64,000 bases of DNA from Beroe forskalii. Taxonomy: Eukaryota > Ctenophora > Nuda > Beroida > Beroidae. The position numbers and the translations under genes were made by a program. The stretch spans positions 744,001 through 808,000 of the forward strand of contig WFMF01000004.1 in the NCBI GenBank assembly GCA_011033025.1, given 5' to 3'. How positions within the stretch are numbered: position 1 is the first letter of the stretch; every line of letters begins with the position of its first letter. The notes under the pieces are model-generated. The model did no database searches. It was not told the origin of the DNA and worked only from the letters and a program-made list of their open reading frames with translations. Below are positions 21,036 to 32,100 of this stretch, one piece after another.

Positions 21036-21419
21036 CCTACTCCAACACCCCTTTGCCTTCCTTCTCCAAACCTTCGTTTGCCTTCCTTCTCGGGCGAAAT
21101 ATCCGAAATCAGCGTATCCAAATTTTCAGGACTGCCTCTCAATCGGTGCATTAGTGGGTTAACGTATTCTCGCGGTATACCTACGTATCTCGCGTCATGT
21201 AATGCCTTATCAAGATAAGAACATCGCTCTAATCCTACTTGGGATCGCATTCACTAACGTGTCTTACGTGTAGATGCCTCATCACATGATCTGAACCGAG
21301 TAGTAGCCAACTGAACGTGTGCAAGGTCTCATATCCCATCGCATCTCGTTAAGGATCCCATATCTCGCCGGATGAATGGTCTCGTATCACATCACCTCTC
21401 GTGATCACCACCCTCACTG
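21036..21419. other. Unassigned sequence upstream of the 21462 ORF
   Basis: No tandem repeat and no supported ORF. It contains three related atctcg/catatc words at 21330-21390. It could be the promoter and 5' leader of the downstream element. Confidence 0.4.
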
Positions 21420-21428
21420 TATAAATAG
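21420..21428 (+). promoter_or_regulatory. TATA-box candidate
   Basis: TATAAATAG lies 33 bp before the ATG at 21462, preceding the only substantial ORF in this stretch. Transcription would start about 30 bp downstream, near 21450, leaving a leader of only ~10 nt. Either the ATG used is internal or the spacing is coincidental. Confidence 0.35.
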
Positions 21429-21461
21429 CTTGGCGGAGGGTTCTGTTTATCCAGTTTCTCT

Positions 21462-21977
21462 ATGACAAGACCACATCAAAGACGAACACAGTTCCAGAAA
21501 AAGATGATGAATCTACCACCACGGAGTATCGATAGGAAGAGTTATTCGTGTCACAGGATAGGAAAGAGGAGATCAGACGTCGCCAGGCCAGTGCGAGTCT
21601 GTTTCAGTGACCGGGTGTCTGCCAACACAGTCCTGTGCAGTAAAGGTAATCTGAAGACATCGGAGAGGTTCAAGAAAGTTTTCATCAGTCCAGACAGAAC
21701 ACCACCTGAGCGCGAGGAGAGGAGGAAGCTGGTTTTGGCATTGAAGGACAAGATCAACACAGAGCCTCACATGTTTCACTATTTGAAAGATGGAAAAGTT
21801 TGCAGTAGGGAACATTTACCACGTCACAAGGCTCATGGACAGCTTGACGACTCTCAAAGTGACGTAAGCCTGGAGTACGTGCCTACATCACAGGACCTGT
21901 CCCTGTTAGTTGAGCTTCAGCAAACCTTTGATAACTTCGAACGATCTATTGATCTACGTTTAAAGAAGTGTAGCTAG
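21462..21977 (+). CDS. Retrotransposon ORF1-like protein fragment (RRM C-terminal region)
   Basis: 171 codons, no recognised name. From about residue 36 the pattern RPVRVCFSDR...LKTSERFKKVFISPDRTPPERE then RRKLVLALKDKI...HYLKDGKVC resembles the second half of the RRM in LINE ORF1 proteins. It can be lined up with the 292-aa protein at 61261 (RPIRVTFDK..., VYISLDKSPEERAERKMLV, YFIRRGELC). The coiled coil and first half of the RRM are missing. A short 3' untranslated stretch and a 30 nt poly(A) tract (22122-22151) follow, with no ORF2. This looks like an ORF1-only, poly(A)-tailed retroposon. Confidence 0.55.
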   Translation: MTRPHQRRTQFQKKMMNLPPRSIDRKSYSCHRIGKRRSDVARPVRVCFSDRVSANTVLCSKGNLKTSERFKKVFISPDRTPPEREERRKLVLALKDKINTEPHMFHYLKDGKVCSREHLPRHKAHGQLDDSQSDVSLEYVPTSQDLSLLVELQQTFDNFERSIDLRLKKCS

Positions 21978-22116
21978 AGGTCAGAGGAAACTGTGACTAT
22001 GTTAGGTTTTTATTATGATAAGACTGTAACTTTATGATCCCCACGGCCCAGTGCCCACACGGAGGATCGGGATAGCATTGACATTGTTAAGTGATATTTT
22101 ACTGATCGCATTGACA

Positions 22117-22121
<5 letters not shown>

Positions 22122-22151
<30 letters not shown>
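22122..22151 (+). repeat. Poly(A) tract, probable retroposon 3' end
   Basis: 30 consecutive A following the 21462 ORF and its 3' region. The upstream 40 bp contain a duplicated gcattgacattgtta. Confidence 0.75.
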
Positions 22152-22155
<4 letters not shown>

Positions 22156-22543
22156 CTAGAAAATATTTCTGCAGCTGAATTTCAAAATGAATTGACGTAA
22201 ATTCAAATGAAATTGCCGAAAAAAACTGTAATGCAGTTTTTGGGAGCGCCAAAATAATTTAATAACACCATGAGTTGGTCATTGGAACTGTGTCATTATT
22301 CTAGTTATATTTTCGTTAAATCGGTTTAATAATCCACTTGGCTCAGACGGTTAAAATCATGGCCATTCGTTCGAGCATTCCATTGTAATTTTACCCCCTG
22401 TTAAAAGGATTCGCAGCCTTAACGCCTCGAGGTCCACATTTAGTACTTATTTTTAGCTCTCAGTATGCAGTTTTGTCATAAGTACTTAGATAGTTACATA
22501 GATGCGAGTTTAATGTTGAACAACCTTTATTAAAGAATTTCAT

Positions 22544-22577
<34 letters not shown>
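22152..22577 (+). mobile_element. Second poly(A)-tailed segment
   Basis: About 390 bp ending in a 33 nt poly(A) tract (22545-22577), with the polyadenylation signal variant ATTAAA at 22529-22534. The A-box-like TTGGCTCAGACGG (22337) and a GTTCGAG word (22368) suggest a possible tRNA-derived SINE, but their spacing is short. It could equally be the real 3' end of the 21462 transcript, with the first A-tract internal. Confidence 0.45.
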
Positions 22578-22579
<2 letters not shown>

Positions 22580-23035
22580 ATCTACCACCTCTTCGGCCAA
22601 ATGAAACTTTATTACTTAGCTTATGTAATTGTTAAATTCATTTTACTCTATTATATAATAACACATGTAATGACCTAAATCGTGATAACAGACTGGGATT
22701 TAGTTTTTATGCAATTTGCTGAGTATAATTGATTCGTGGTTTCTTTTGAGCAAAATTTTTAGTTTGGCAACTGCTTGAAAATTTTGTCAAAGAACCGGTT
22801 ATAATGGTTCAAAAATGATTTCGATTTTGTCCATAGGACTGTTAAAAAGGCCGGCTAAATAAAGGCCAATAAGGTAAGAGTCGGTATCATATTTGTTTTT
22901 GGCGTTCAGAAAACTCAAAAACTGAATCGATCGAATACCTAACAAATCACTATATTAACCAACCTTATCCACCAGTCAGCTCATGACTTGACAGTTGACT
23001 GGACTGCGATATTGGAAAAGACGAGCTCTAGATCT
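22578..23035. other. No feature seen
   Basis: AT-rich unique-looking sequence leading into the 23 bp minisatellite. Confidence 0.4.
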
Positions 23036-24335
23036 GGCCTGCATCAGAGTGAGTACTATCCCGGCATCAGAGTGAGTACTATCCTGGCATCAGAGTGAGT
23101 ACTATCCCGGCATCAGAGTGATCAGTACTATCCCGGCATCAGAGTGAGTACTATCCCGGCATCAGAGTGAGTACTATCCCGGCATCAGAGTGAGTATTAT
23201 CCCGGCATCAGAGTGATCAGTACTATCCCGGCATCAGAGTGAGTACTATCCCGGCATCAGAGTGATCAGTACTATCCCGGCATCAGAGTGAGTACTATAG
23301 TACTATCCCGGCATCATAGTGAGTACTATCCCGGCATCAGAGTGAGTATTATCCCGGCATCAGAGTGAGTACTTTCCCGGCATCAGAGTGAGTACTATCC
23401 CGGCATCAGAGTGAGTACTATCCCGGCATCAGAGTGAGTACTATCCCGGCATCAGAGTGAGTATTATCCCGGCATCATAGTGAGTATTATCCTGGCATCA
23501 TAGTGAGTACTATCCCGGCATCAGAGTGAGTATTATCCCGGCATCAGAGTGAGTACTTTCCCGGCATCAGAGTGAGTACTATCCCGGCATCAGAGTGAGT
23601 ACTATCCCGGCATCAGAGTGAGTATTATCCCGGCATCAGAGTGAGTACTTTCCCGGCATCAGAGTGAGTACTATCCCGGCATCAGAGTGAGTACTATCCC
23701 GGCATCAGAGTGAGTACTATCCCGGCATCAGAGTGAGTATTATCCCGGCATCAGAGTGAGTATTATCCCGGCATCAGAGTGAGTACTATCCCGGCATCAG
23801 AGTGAGTATTATCCCGGCATCAGAGTGAGTATTATCCCGGCATCAGAGTGAGTACTTTCCCGGCATCAGAGTGAGTACTATCCCGGCATCAGAGTGAGTA
23901 CTATCCCGGCATCAGAGTGAGTACTATCCCGGCATCAGAGTGAGTCCTTTCCTGTTATCAGAGTGAGTACTATCCCGGCATCAGAGTGAGTACTTTCCCG
24001 GCATCAGAGTGAGTATTATCCCGGCATCAGAGTGAGTATTATCCCGGCATCAGAGTGAGTATTATCCCGGCATCAGAGTGAGTATTATCCCGGCATCAGA
24101 GTGAGTATTATCCCGGCATCAGAGTGAGTATTATCCCGGCATCAGAGTGAGTATTATCCCGGCATCAGAGTGAGTACTATCCCGGCATCAGAGTGAGTAT
24201 TATCCCGGCATCAGAGTGAGTATTATCCCGGCATCAGAGTGAGTACTTTCCGGCATCAGAGTGAGTACTATCCCGGGCATCAGAGTGAGTATTATCCCGG
24301 GGTGAGTATTATCCCGGCATCGGGCCATCAGAGTA
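23036..24335. repeat. 23 bp minisatellite
   Basis: Over 50 copies of a 23-mer (cccggcatcagagtgagta + ctat/ttat/cttt). Variation is mainly at the actat/attat/acttt positions. A few 25-mers have an inserted tc (gagtgatcagtac). Each unit contains GTGAGT, a strong 5' splice-site core. The array degenerates at its right end (24290-24340). Confidence 0.9.
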
Positions 24336-24409
24336 AGCATCTTTGCCGGCAGGACATCAATTAGTACAGTGGCATCAATTAGATCATCTTATTACATTTA
24401 TTCAGCGAA

Positions 24410-24598
24410 TTAGATAATCATTAACTGATTGACAACGGGGTTACGGTCATCGACAAAAATTACAATGCAAGCGACAAGCACAATATAATATACGAATATA
24501 CAACGACTCACCATTTTCCTCTGAGAAGCCTCATGCCTTAGGCATGTTCCGGCATGTCCAATATTTGCAAAGTTATATGAAGCTTGAGTCGTATCCAT
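24410..24598 (-). CDS. Possible small membrane peptide, unrecognised
   Basis: 62 codons. A hydrophilic Cys/His-containing first half is followed by one membrane-like segment (CIFVYYIVLVACIVIFV, residues ~33-49) and a short polar tail. I do not recognise it, and no TATA box or splice signals stand out. It may be chance or the first exon of a gene. Confidence 0.2.
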   Translation of the reverse strand: MDTTQASYNFANIGHAGTCLRHEASQRKMVSRCIFVYYIVLVACIVIFVDDRNPVVNQLMII

Positions 24599-24599
24599 T

Positions 24600-24805
24600 G
24601 AGAATGCGCGGCGTAAATTTCATAGAATTCTGCTGAGATGTGCGCGTCGCAGGCAATTATTTCCGAACATGGTTTTAATCACTTAATCGGGGCGTAAAAA
24701 ATGCGCCCCGAGTTTTTGGCGGGAATACCAAAGATGTGTGGCCCTGTTTGTGACTTTTCGAAGAAAAGGCGCGCGCGCGCGCGAACAAACAGGGACACAT
24801 AGCAT
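24600..24805. repeat. Imperfect hairpin with (CG)n centre
   Basis: gatgtgtggccctgtttgt (24733) faces acaaacagggacacat (24784). Next to the right arm is a cgcgcgcgcgcgcg run at 24769-24783 and there is ggggcg/cgcccc pairing at 24689-24710. Small MITE-like structure; no TSD recognised. Confidence 0.5.
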
Positions 24806-25496
24806 GTGGCAAAGAAATATCGACTTCAAAATTTTTTTCATGTTAACTCTGGTGACCATTTCCTATTGATTGCACACCTCAGATTCTGTCTAAGTCACTT
24901 TTTAAAAAATGTGTCCAATTTTGGTGCAACATTTGTGCACACGCCCGAGTGGCGCCAGTGGGTCTGGGGGTGCCGAACCTGGCTAAAAAGTTGGCCCACA
25001 GGGTGTACCTTTTGGGTCAAACATTATCTTAGAAACATGTTTACCATAAACACGTTTTTCTGTGATAGTCACAAACACCTTCACTTCTGGTCAACCATAC
25101 TCCTCTTTTTGTTGCAAATGGGTAGACAATAGTATCCTGATTTAGTCTCAATAAGTTTTACCCTTTCCCCATGAAAAATTAAAGAATAATAATCAACTTA
25201 TCACCTTTTCAGATACATGTTATGTTTTCGTGGCACAGCTGTGCATTGAAATAAGTTGATGTGCCACTATAATATAAAAGTTTAAATTATTATTATTATT
25301 ATATTGTTTTCCATCACCATTATTTAGAAGGTATCTGTGATGGAATTGAGGCAGAGATCAACTTTTGCCCTTGTCATTTAAACTGTCATGATAGAAATCA
25401 ACCCAATTTTGAGCACTAACTGTTCTAGTACAGCCTGTATCTAAAAATGCACAGCCTATTGATTCGAAAAACCAGTGAGTGCAGGATATGTTACTC
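24806..25496. other. No supported gene
   Basis: AT-rich sequence with a (TTA)n run at 25287-25300. A 108-codon plus-strand frame at 24806 has no recognisable motif, and I do not call it. Confidence 0.4.
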
Positions 25497-25680
25497 TCAT
25501 ATAGAAATATACTACTACTAGAAGGGGGAAGGGCCAGCGAGGGCCCAGGCGGCGCCCAGGAGAGGAAGCAACTGGCCGAGACAAGCGCTTCCGAGCTCCC
25601 ATGCGCCCGGATGGGACGGGAGTCCCGTTCCTCCCCGTTGCCATCCTGTCGGAACAGGACGGCGTTCATATAGAAATATA
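25497..25680 (-). mobile_element. 154 bp GC-rich retroposon with a perfect 15 bp target-site duplication
   Basis: A GC-rich block (25512-25665) sits in AT-rich DNA between two identical copies of TCATATAGAAATATA (25497-25511 and 25666-25680). The minus strand is taken as sense because it then ends in a (TAG)n-like tail (tctagtagtag). It contains small hairpins (cctgttccgacagg, ggaacgggactcccgtccc). A long TSD plus 3' simple tail is the signature of LINE-type reverse transcription of a structured small RNA (SINE or retro-ncRNA). I do not recognise the parent RNA. Confidence 0.6.
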
Positions 25681-25740
25681 GAACTTACACCTCTGTATAT
25701 TTGAATTTGGCACCATCACTCATGACTTGAATTGGGATTC

Positions 25741-26470
25741 TTATATAAGGACTTCCTCTTCCTCCTCTTGAGTTATTTCCACTCTGACTGGGGCTGCTTC
25801 TTCCTTGATATGGTTGATGATATTGCTTGCTACTTCATGATCTGTTAGGACCATGTGATCCAGAAGTGGTTCCTCTGTATGGTCTTTTGTGAGAAGCGAG
25901 GTGACATTCTTCTGGCTCAGACTAAATCTGAACAGCTTTTCACTATTAACCTGATCCAAACCTGATTTGTTGATCCATACTGAGAAAATTTCATCCAATA
26001 TTGCTGCCATTCGAACTACATAAGTTAATTGCTCTACTCTAGCTAAAGCTGAATCAACCTTTTCACTTTCGAGAGATTAGCACTTTTAAGAAATCTGTAT
26101 GTAAGTACCTCTTCAAGCAGCTTCATATCATACTTTAGCAGCTCATCATAAAACTTCTGAAAATTACTTTCAGGTTCTGAGGGACATGAACTTCCACAAC
26201 ACGATATGCACAATGAGAGATGTCTTCTTTATGAATGCTATCATGTTTCTCAATCATCTTTTCAAGACCATCGTTTGATGCCAAATTTTTTTTACCAGTT
26301 CATGTTTTTTAACAGTCCTTCTGGAAGCTGCAATAACAATGCTGATGCTCTTTTATTCCTTTTCAATGCTATGAATTCATTCCAGAGATCAATATCAAGT
26401 CTCTGATCCTCATAATTCTTTACTTTGTAGGCTGGGGCTTTGGTATTCACTCTTCCTTTAAACTAGATGA
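25741..26470 (-). pseudogene. Exon-like remnants of an unrecognised protein
   Basis: An open frame from upstream of the ATG at 26010 down to 25741 reads ...ARVEQLTYVVRMAAILDEIFSVW and ends in an acidic tail (EITQEEEEEVLI). Farther 5' on the same strand, 26290-26460 has an open stretch (KAPAYKVKNYEDQRLDIDLW...LPEGLLKNMNW). 26110-26210 has ESNFQKFYDELLKYDMKLLEE followed by a GTACTT donor-like site. The pieces lie in different frames with stops between them. This is either a multi-exon gene whose boundaries I cannot fix or a decayed copy. No domain recognised. Confidence 0.35.
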
Positions 26471-26684
26471 CATTACACACTATAAATCATAACAAGCAAA
26501 CTTAACAAGCAAACAGGAAATTAACTAATGATTATCAAAATGTGTTTACATCTTTACATACTTTCATGATTTTTCACAACCTTTGTTTATTACTAATGAG
26601 CATGTATCTGTAAGTTTATAGTAATATAGTAGCTAGTTCATAATGTTTTACTAACTCTGTTCAACGTCTCCATGTATTGAGGTC

Positions 26685-26862
26685 ATGAATGAAGATATTA
26701 ATAAGTCAGAGGTGCTTCAGAGAAATTATGACCTTAGACGTCGAGACAAACACATAAACTACAGTGATTTACAGCGACAAGAATCAAGAATCAGAGAAGT
26801 CAAATCTAAGAACTCCATCAAGCTTATTTCAGCTGAAGAAAAGAAGTGGAGTAATGAAAAAG
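26685..26862 (+). CDS. First exon of an unrecognised two- or three-exon gene
   Basis: Starts ATG AAT GAA GAT and stays open for 59 codons of charged sequence (NYDLRRRDKHINYSDLQRQ, then KLISAEEKKW). It ends at a consensus donor AAAAAG|GTACAG. The phase (1) matches the exon at 27998-28156, giving a continuous Lys/Glu-rich protein. No domain recognised. Composition and clean splice signals make it one of the better host-gene candidates here, but no stop codon or 3' end is identified. Confidence 0.4.
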
Positions 26863-27997
26863 GTACAGTATAATATATAATATTTTCTTCATTTCACTAA
26901 TAAGTCAATTAATTAATTATTTCCAAGATTAGAAGATTTAGCATTAGAAGATTAGATAAATCTCAATTGATATTACAATCTTATCAAGTGAATGTTATGC
27001 CTACGTGTAGAGGTTCGATAGTACTTGTACTATTCTGATTTAATAATAATAAAAATAATAAGTTTACATTTAGTTAATTTGGCAATGAAAAATAATACTT
27101 TCACACTGTGCTTGCATGGTATGATACAAACTACAAAGTCTAAAACCATGTCACCTCATACACTGGGAGCCACCTCATACACTGAGGGACACATATAATG
27201 TTACAGGGACACATATTTGTGGGATTCCATTGGCTGATTGATGCTCCTATGGATTGTTCACATATTACATAATGTGCTAGGGGGAAGGAAGGGGTTTTCA
27301 AAGTAGGCTTCCATTATGTAATCAAAGGACAAAGAAATTCGATTTTCCATGTAATTTTTGAAACTTTTGAAACTCAAATTTTCTCAATATTTTCACATTT
27401 TTACCAAAAATTTTAAACGATATAGGTAACATTGTCAATTTTCATCACAATCCAATTTTCAAAAAAGATTGATTATTATTGGAGCGGTTATGGAACTTAG
27501 AAAGTGTTTGCAGGACCAGAAATGTAGATTTTTTCGCAAACAAAACGTCCCAGGAAACACTCTCCATTGAGAGGGCTGTAATGGTCATTTCCATGCTCTA
27601 TAAAGTTAAACTCAGCTGCCAAAAAAGCCAATTGTTCATACTTCATACAGTATCAAAAGGGTGATCCTTTCAATACTGTTTGAAAATTTAGCATTATTCA
27701 ACTGAGCCAGACAGGAACAAATTTTAGCCATAGTCCTATAGCCAAAGGGTAAAAAACACAAGTGAGGGGGAACCATGAATATGTAATATTCCCTCTCAAG
27801 AGAAGTGAAGAAGTGGTTTTGGCCTTTATTATGTTTGATTACAAAGGGGGTTTGAAAATGGCCAAAGATCATGTGATTACCGAGAATTGTGATGTCTTAC
27901 AACATTCGTTCAATATATTACCAGATAATGTCAAGATTTCTAAAATCATACCTCTTACTCTCTTAATAACACTTGTTATAGCTGTTTATTAATTTAG
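26863..27997 (+). other. Probable intron of the 26685 gene
   Basis: 1,135 bp between the GTACAG donor and the TTAATTTAG acceptor. AT-rich, with a short direct repeat (cacctcatacactg) at 27150-27190. ORFs inside (27479, 27762) carry no motif. Confidence 0.35.
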
Positions 27998-28156
27998 GGT
28001 TGAAGGAGAAAAAGTGGGAGGCTCTTTTCAAGAAATACAGTTTGGACAGTAGTGAAGATTGGCTAGCTGTTCGACCCTCTAGTAAGGGTAAAATCAAGGC
28101 GTCAGGAAAAATATCATTTTCAGAGGATGAGGATGGTTTTGCTTCCAACTCTGACG
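27998..28156 (+). CDS. Second exon of the 26685 gene
   Basis: Acceptor tttattaatttag|GG. The frame reads GLKEKKWEALFKKYSLDSSE, a short basic linker, then an acidic end (ISFSEDEDG...SNSD), before donor GACG|GTAGGA. Phase in and out are both 1. A possible third exon starts after gaggctag at 29015 (EIINSDTDDLESSLLMNQ...). That would also be in phase, but it runs directly into the polypyrimidine array at 29160. Confidence 0.4.
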
Positions 28157-29150
28157 GTAGGATTTCCAGAATACTGATCGACAAAAGTACTTAATAATTG
28201 CAATTAATGATCATTTGTTTGAAATTTGAATGAAATAATAGCAAGATCTACATGCCACGAAAAAACTTAATCCTGGCCATCCTAGATACATGCAAAATCC
28301 TTTTCGAAATATGCAGTTTTGAGATATTTCCAACTCCCAAGACAAAAATGCATAAATTTACTTGAGTTCTATCTTTGTGCATTTTTTGTGTTTATCGATT
28401 TTTCATTTTCCATACCAAGGGATTCTTGTCAGTAGCTGTGAAAATGAAAGTACATGTTTTAAGCATTGAAATGAAAATTATGCATGCTTCAATTATGCAT
28501 GTTTCAAATCTCATTTAATTTGCATTAACTCATTAAAAAATAGTAATTGTATTCATATAAATTTTAAGTTCAACAAAATTTCGATTAAATGCATATAAAC
28601 TTGCTCCCAGATCCCAATCTACTGGATTAAATCTTCGTATCTTTAGAAATTGTAACTAAATTACATTTACTAAGGTACCTTGATCTGAAATTACGCTGAA
28701 ATAAAGAAATAAGAGTTATATAATCCTTATTGAGGGACAATTTTGTTAATTGAAAACGTCTGGCTTCTGGGGGCTGTTGCCCCCAGACCCCTGCATACAG
28801 GTTTACAGAATTTCATTCTCATTGCTGTTGATATTTTGCATTTCTAATACCTTCACATGAAATTGGACTCAAATATGATTTGAAACTTAAAATCATATTC
28901 AGCACTCTTGTTTATTAAAAACATTTAGCTTCTGGGGCTGTAGACATTTTTCATTTCAAATTTATTACCCCAATGCTCTAGAAATAACCTATTTCCAGAT
29001 GACTCCTGATGAGGCTAGAAATAATAAATTCCGATACTGATGATCTCGAAAGTTCTCTGCTTATGAACCAGATGCAACAGATTGGAAGAAATGTCTTACA
29101 GTATACTCAGGACAGGCGAAGTCAAAATTGGAAAGCCAGTCAAAATCAAG
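28157..29150. other. Intron/intergenic
   Basis: AT-rich sequence with two related words, ggcttctgggggctg (28761) and agcttctggggctg (28927). Nothing else supported apart from the possible third exon noted at 27998. Confidence 0.35.
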
Positions 29151-32100
29151 TCCCAATGTTCCTTCCTTCCTCCCTTCCTTCCTCCTTCCCTTCCTCCTTC
29201 CTTCCTCCTTCCCTTCCTCCCTTCCTTCCTCCTTCCTTCCTCCTTCCCTTCCTCCTTCCCTTCCTCCCTTCCCTTCCTCCTCCTTCCTTCCTCCCTTCCC
29301 TTCCTCCTTCCCTTCCTCCTTCTTCCTCCCTCCTTCTTCCTTCCTTCCTTCCTCCTTCCTTCCTCCTTCTTCTCCTTCTTCTCCTTCCTTCATCCTTCCT
29401 TCATCCTTCCTTCCTCCTTCCTTCATTCCTTCCTTCCTTCCTTCATTCCTTCATTCTTCCTTCCTTCATCATTCCTTCATCCTTCATTCATCATTCCTTC
29501 ATTCCTTCCATTCATTCCATTCCATTCATCATTCCATTCATCATTCCTTCATCATTCATTTCATCATTCATTTCATTCATTTCATCCTTCCTTCCATCAT
29601 TCATTCATCATTCCTTCATCATTCATTCATCCCTTCCATTCATCATTCATTCATCATTCCTTCATCATTCATTCATCATTCCTTTCCTTCCTTTCCTTCC
29701 TTCCTCCTTCCTTCTCCTTCCTTCATCATTCCTTCCTCCTTCCCTCATTCCTTCATTCTCCTTCCTTCATCCTTCCTTCTCCTTCCTTCCTCCTTCCTTC
29801 ATCCTTCCTTCATCATTCCTTCATCCCTTCCTTCATCCTTCCTTCATCATTCCTTCATCCTTCCTTCCTTTCATCCTTCCTTCATCTTCCCTTCCTCCTT
29901 CCTTCTTCCTTCCCTTCCTCCTTCCCTTCCTCCCTTCCTTCCTCCTTCCTTCCTCCTTCCTTCCTTCCTTCCTTCTTCCTTCCTTCCTTCCTCCCTTCCT
30001 CCTTCCTTCCTTCCTCCTTCTTTCCTTCCTTCCTCCTTCCTTCCTCCTTCCCTTCCTCCCTTCCTTCCCTTCCTCCCTTCCCTTCCTCCTTCCTTCCTCC
30101 CTTCCTTCCTCCCTTCCTTCCTCCCTTCCCTTCCTCCTTCCTTCCTCCTTCCTTCCTCCCTTCCTTCCTCCTTCCTTCCTCCTTCCTTCCTCCCTTCCCT
30201 TCCTCCTTCCTTCCTCCTTTCCTTCCTCCTTCCTTCCTCCTTCCCTTCCTCCTTCCTTCCTCCTTCCTTCCTCCTTCCTTCCTCCTTCCTTCTCCTTCCT
30301 TCTCCTTCCTTCCTCCTTCCCTTCTCCTTCCTTCCTCCTTCCTTTCCTTCCTCATTCCTTCCCTTCCCTTCCTCCTTCCTTCCTCCTTCCTTCCTCCTTC
30401 CTTCCTTCCTTTCCTTCCTCCTTCCTTCCTCCTTCCTTCCTCCTTCCTTCCTCCTTCCCTTCCTCCCTTCCCCTTCCTCCCTTCCCTTCCTCCTTCCCTT
30501 CCTCCCTTCCCTTCCTCCCTTCCTTCCTCCCTTCCTCCTTCCTTCCTCCCTTCCTTCCTCCTTCCCTTCCTCCCTTCCCTTCCTCCCTTCCCTTCCTCAC
30601 TTCCCTTCCTCCTTCCCTTCCCTTCCTTCCTCCTTCCCTTCCTCCTTCCTTCCTCCCCTTCCTTCCCTTCCTCCCTTCCTTCCTTCCATCCCTTCCTCCC
30701 TTCCTTCCTCCTTCCCTTCCTCCTTCCTTCCTCCCTTCCCTTCCTCCTTCCCTTCCTCCTTCCTTCCTCCCTTCCTTCCTCCTTCCCTTCCTCCCTTCCC
30801 TTCCTCCTTCTCCTTCCTTCCTCCTTCCTTCCTCCTTCCTTCCTCATTCCTTTCCTTCCCCTTCCTCCCTTCCTTCCTTCCCCTTCCTTCCTCCTTCCTT
30901 TCCTCCTTCCTTCCTCCTTCCTTCCTCCTTCCTTCTCCCCTTCCTCCTTCCTTCCTCCTTCCTTCCTCCTTCCTTCCTCCTTCCTTCTCCCTTCCTTCCT
31001 CCTTCCTTCCTCCCTTCCTTCCTCCCTTCCCTTCCTCCCTTCCTTCCTCCTTCCCTTCCTCCCTTCCCTTCCTCCTTCCTTCCTTCCTTCCTTCCTCCTT
31101 CCTTCCTCCCTTCCTTCCTCCCTTCCTCCCTTCCTTCCTCCTTCCCTTCCTCCTTCCTTCCTCCCTTCCTCCCTTCCTCCTTCCCTTCCTCCCTTCCTTC
31201 CTCCTTCCTTCCTCCCTTCCTTCCTCCTTCCCTTCTCCTTCCTTCCTCCTTCCTTCCTCCTTCCTTCCTCCTTCCCTTCCTCCCTTCCTTCCTCCTTCCT
31301 TCCTTCCTTCTCCTTCCCTTCCTCCTTCCTTCCTCCTTCCTTCCTCCCTTCCTTCCTCCTTCCCTTCCTCCTTCCTTCCTCCCTTCCCTTCCTCCCTTCT
31401 CCTTCCTTCCTCCTTCCTTCCTCCTTCCTTCCTTCCTCCTTCCCTTCCTCCTTCCTTTCCTCCCTTCCTTCTCCCTTCCCTTCCTCCTTCCTTCCTCCCT
31501 TCCTTCCCCTTCTTCCTCCTTCCTTCTCCTTCCTTCCTCCCTTCCCTTCCTCCCTTCCCTTCCTCCTTCCCTTCCTCCTTCCCTTCCTCCTTCCTTCCTC
31601 CCTTCCTTCCTCCTTCCTTCCTCCTTCCTTCCTCCTTCCTTCCTCCTTCCTTCCTCCTTCCCTTCCCTTCCTCCCTTCCCTTCCTCCCTTCCCTTCCTCC
31701 CTTCCCTTCCTCCCTTCCCTTCCTCCCTCTCCTTCCTCCCTCTCCTTCCTCCCTTCCCTTCCTCCTTCCTTCCTCCTTCCTTTCCTTCCTTCCTCCTTCC
31801 TTCCTCCTTCCTTCCTCCTTCCTTTCCTTCCTTCCTTCCTTCCCTTCCTTCCTCCTTCCTTCCTCCTTCCTTCCTCCCTTCCTTCCTCCTTCCTTCCTCC
31901 CTTCCTTCCTCCTTCCTTCCTCCCTTCCTTCCTCCTCCTTCCCTTCTCCTTCCCTTCCTCCTTCCTTCCTCCTTCCTTCCTCCCTTCCTTCCTCCTTCCT
32001 TCCTCCTTCCCTTCCTCCTTCCTTCCTCCCTTCCTTCCTCCCTTTCCTTCCTCCTTCCTTTCCTTCCTTCCTCCTTCCTTCCTCCTTCCTTCCTCCTTCC

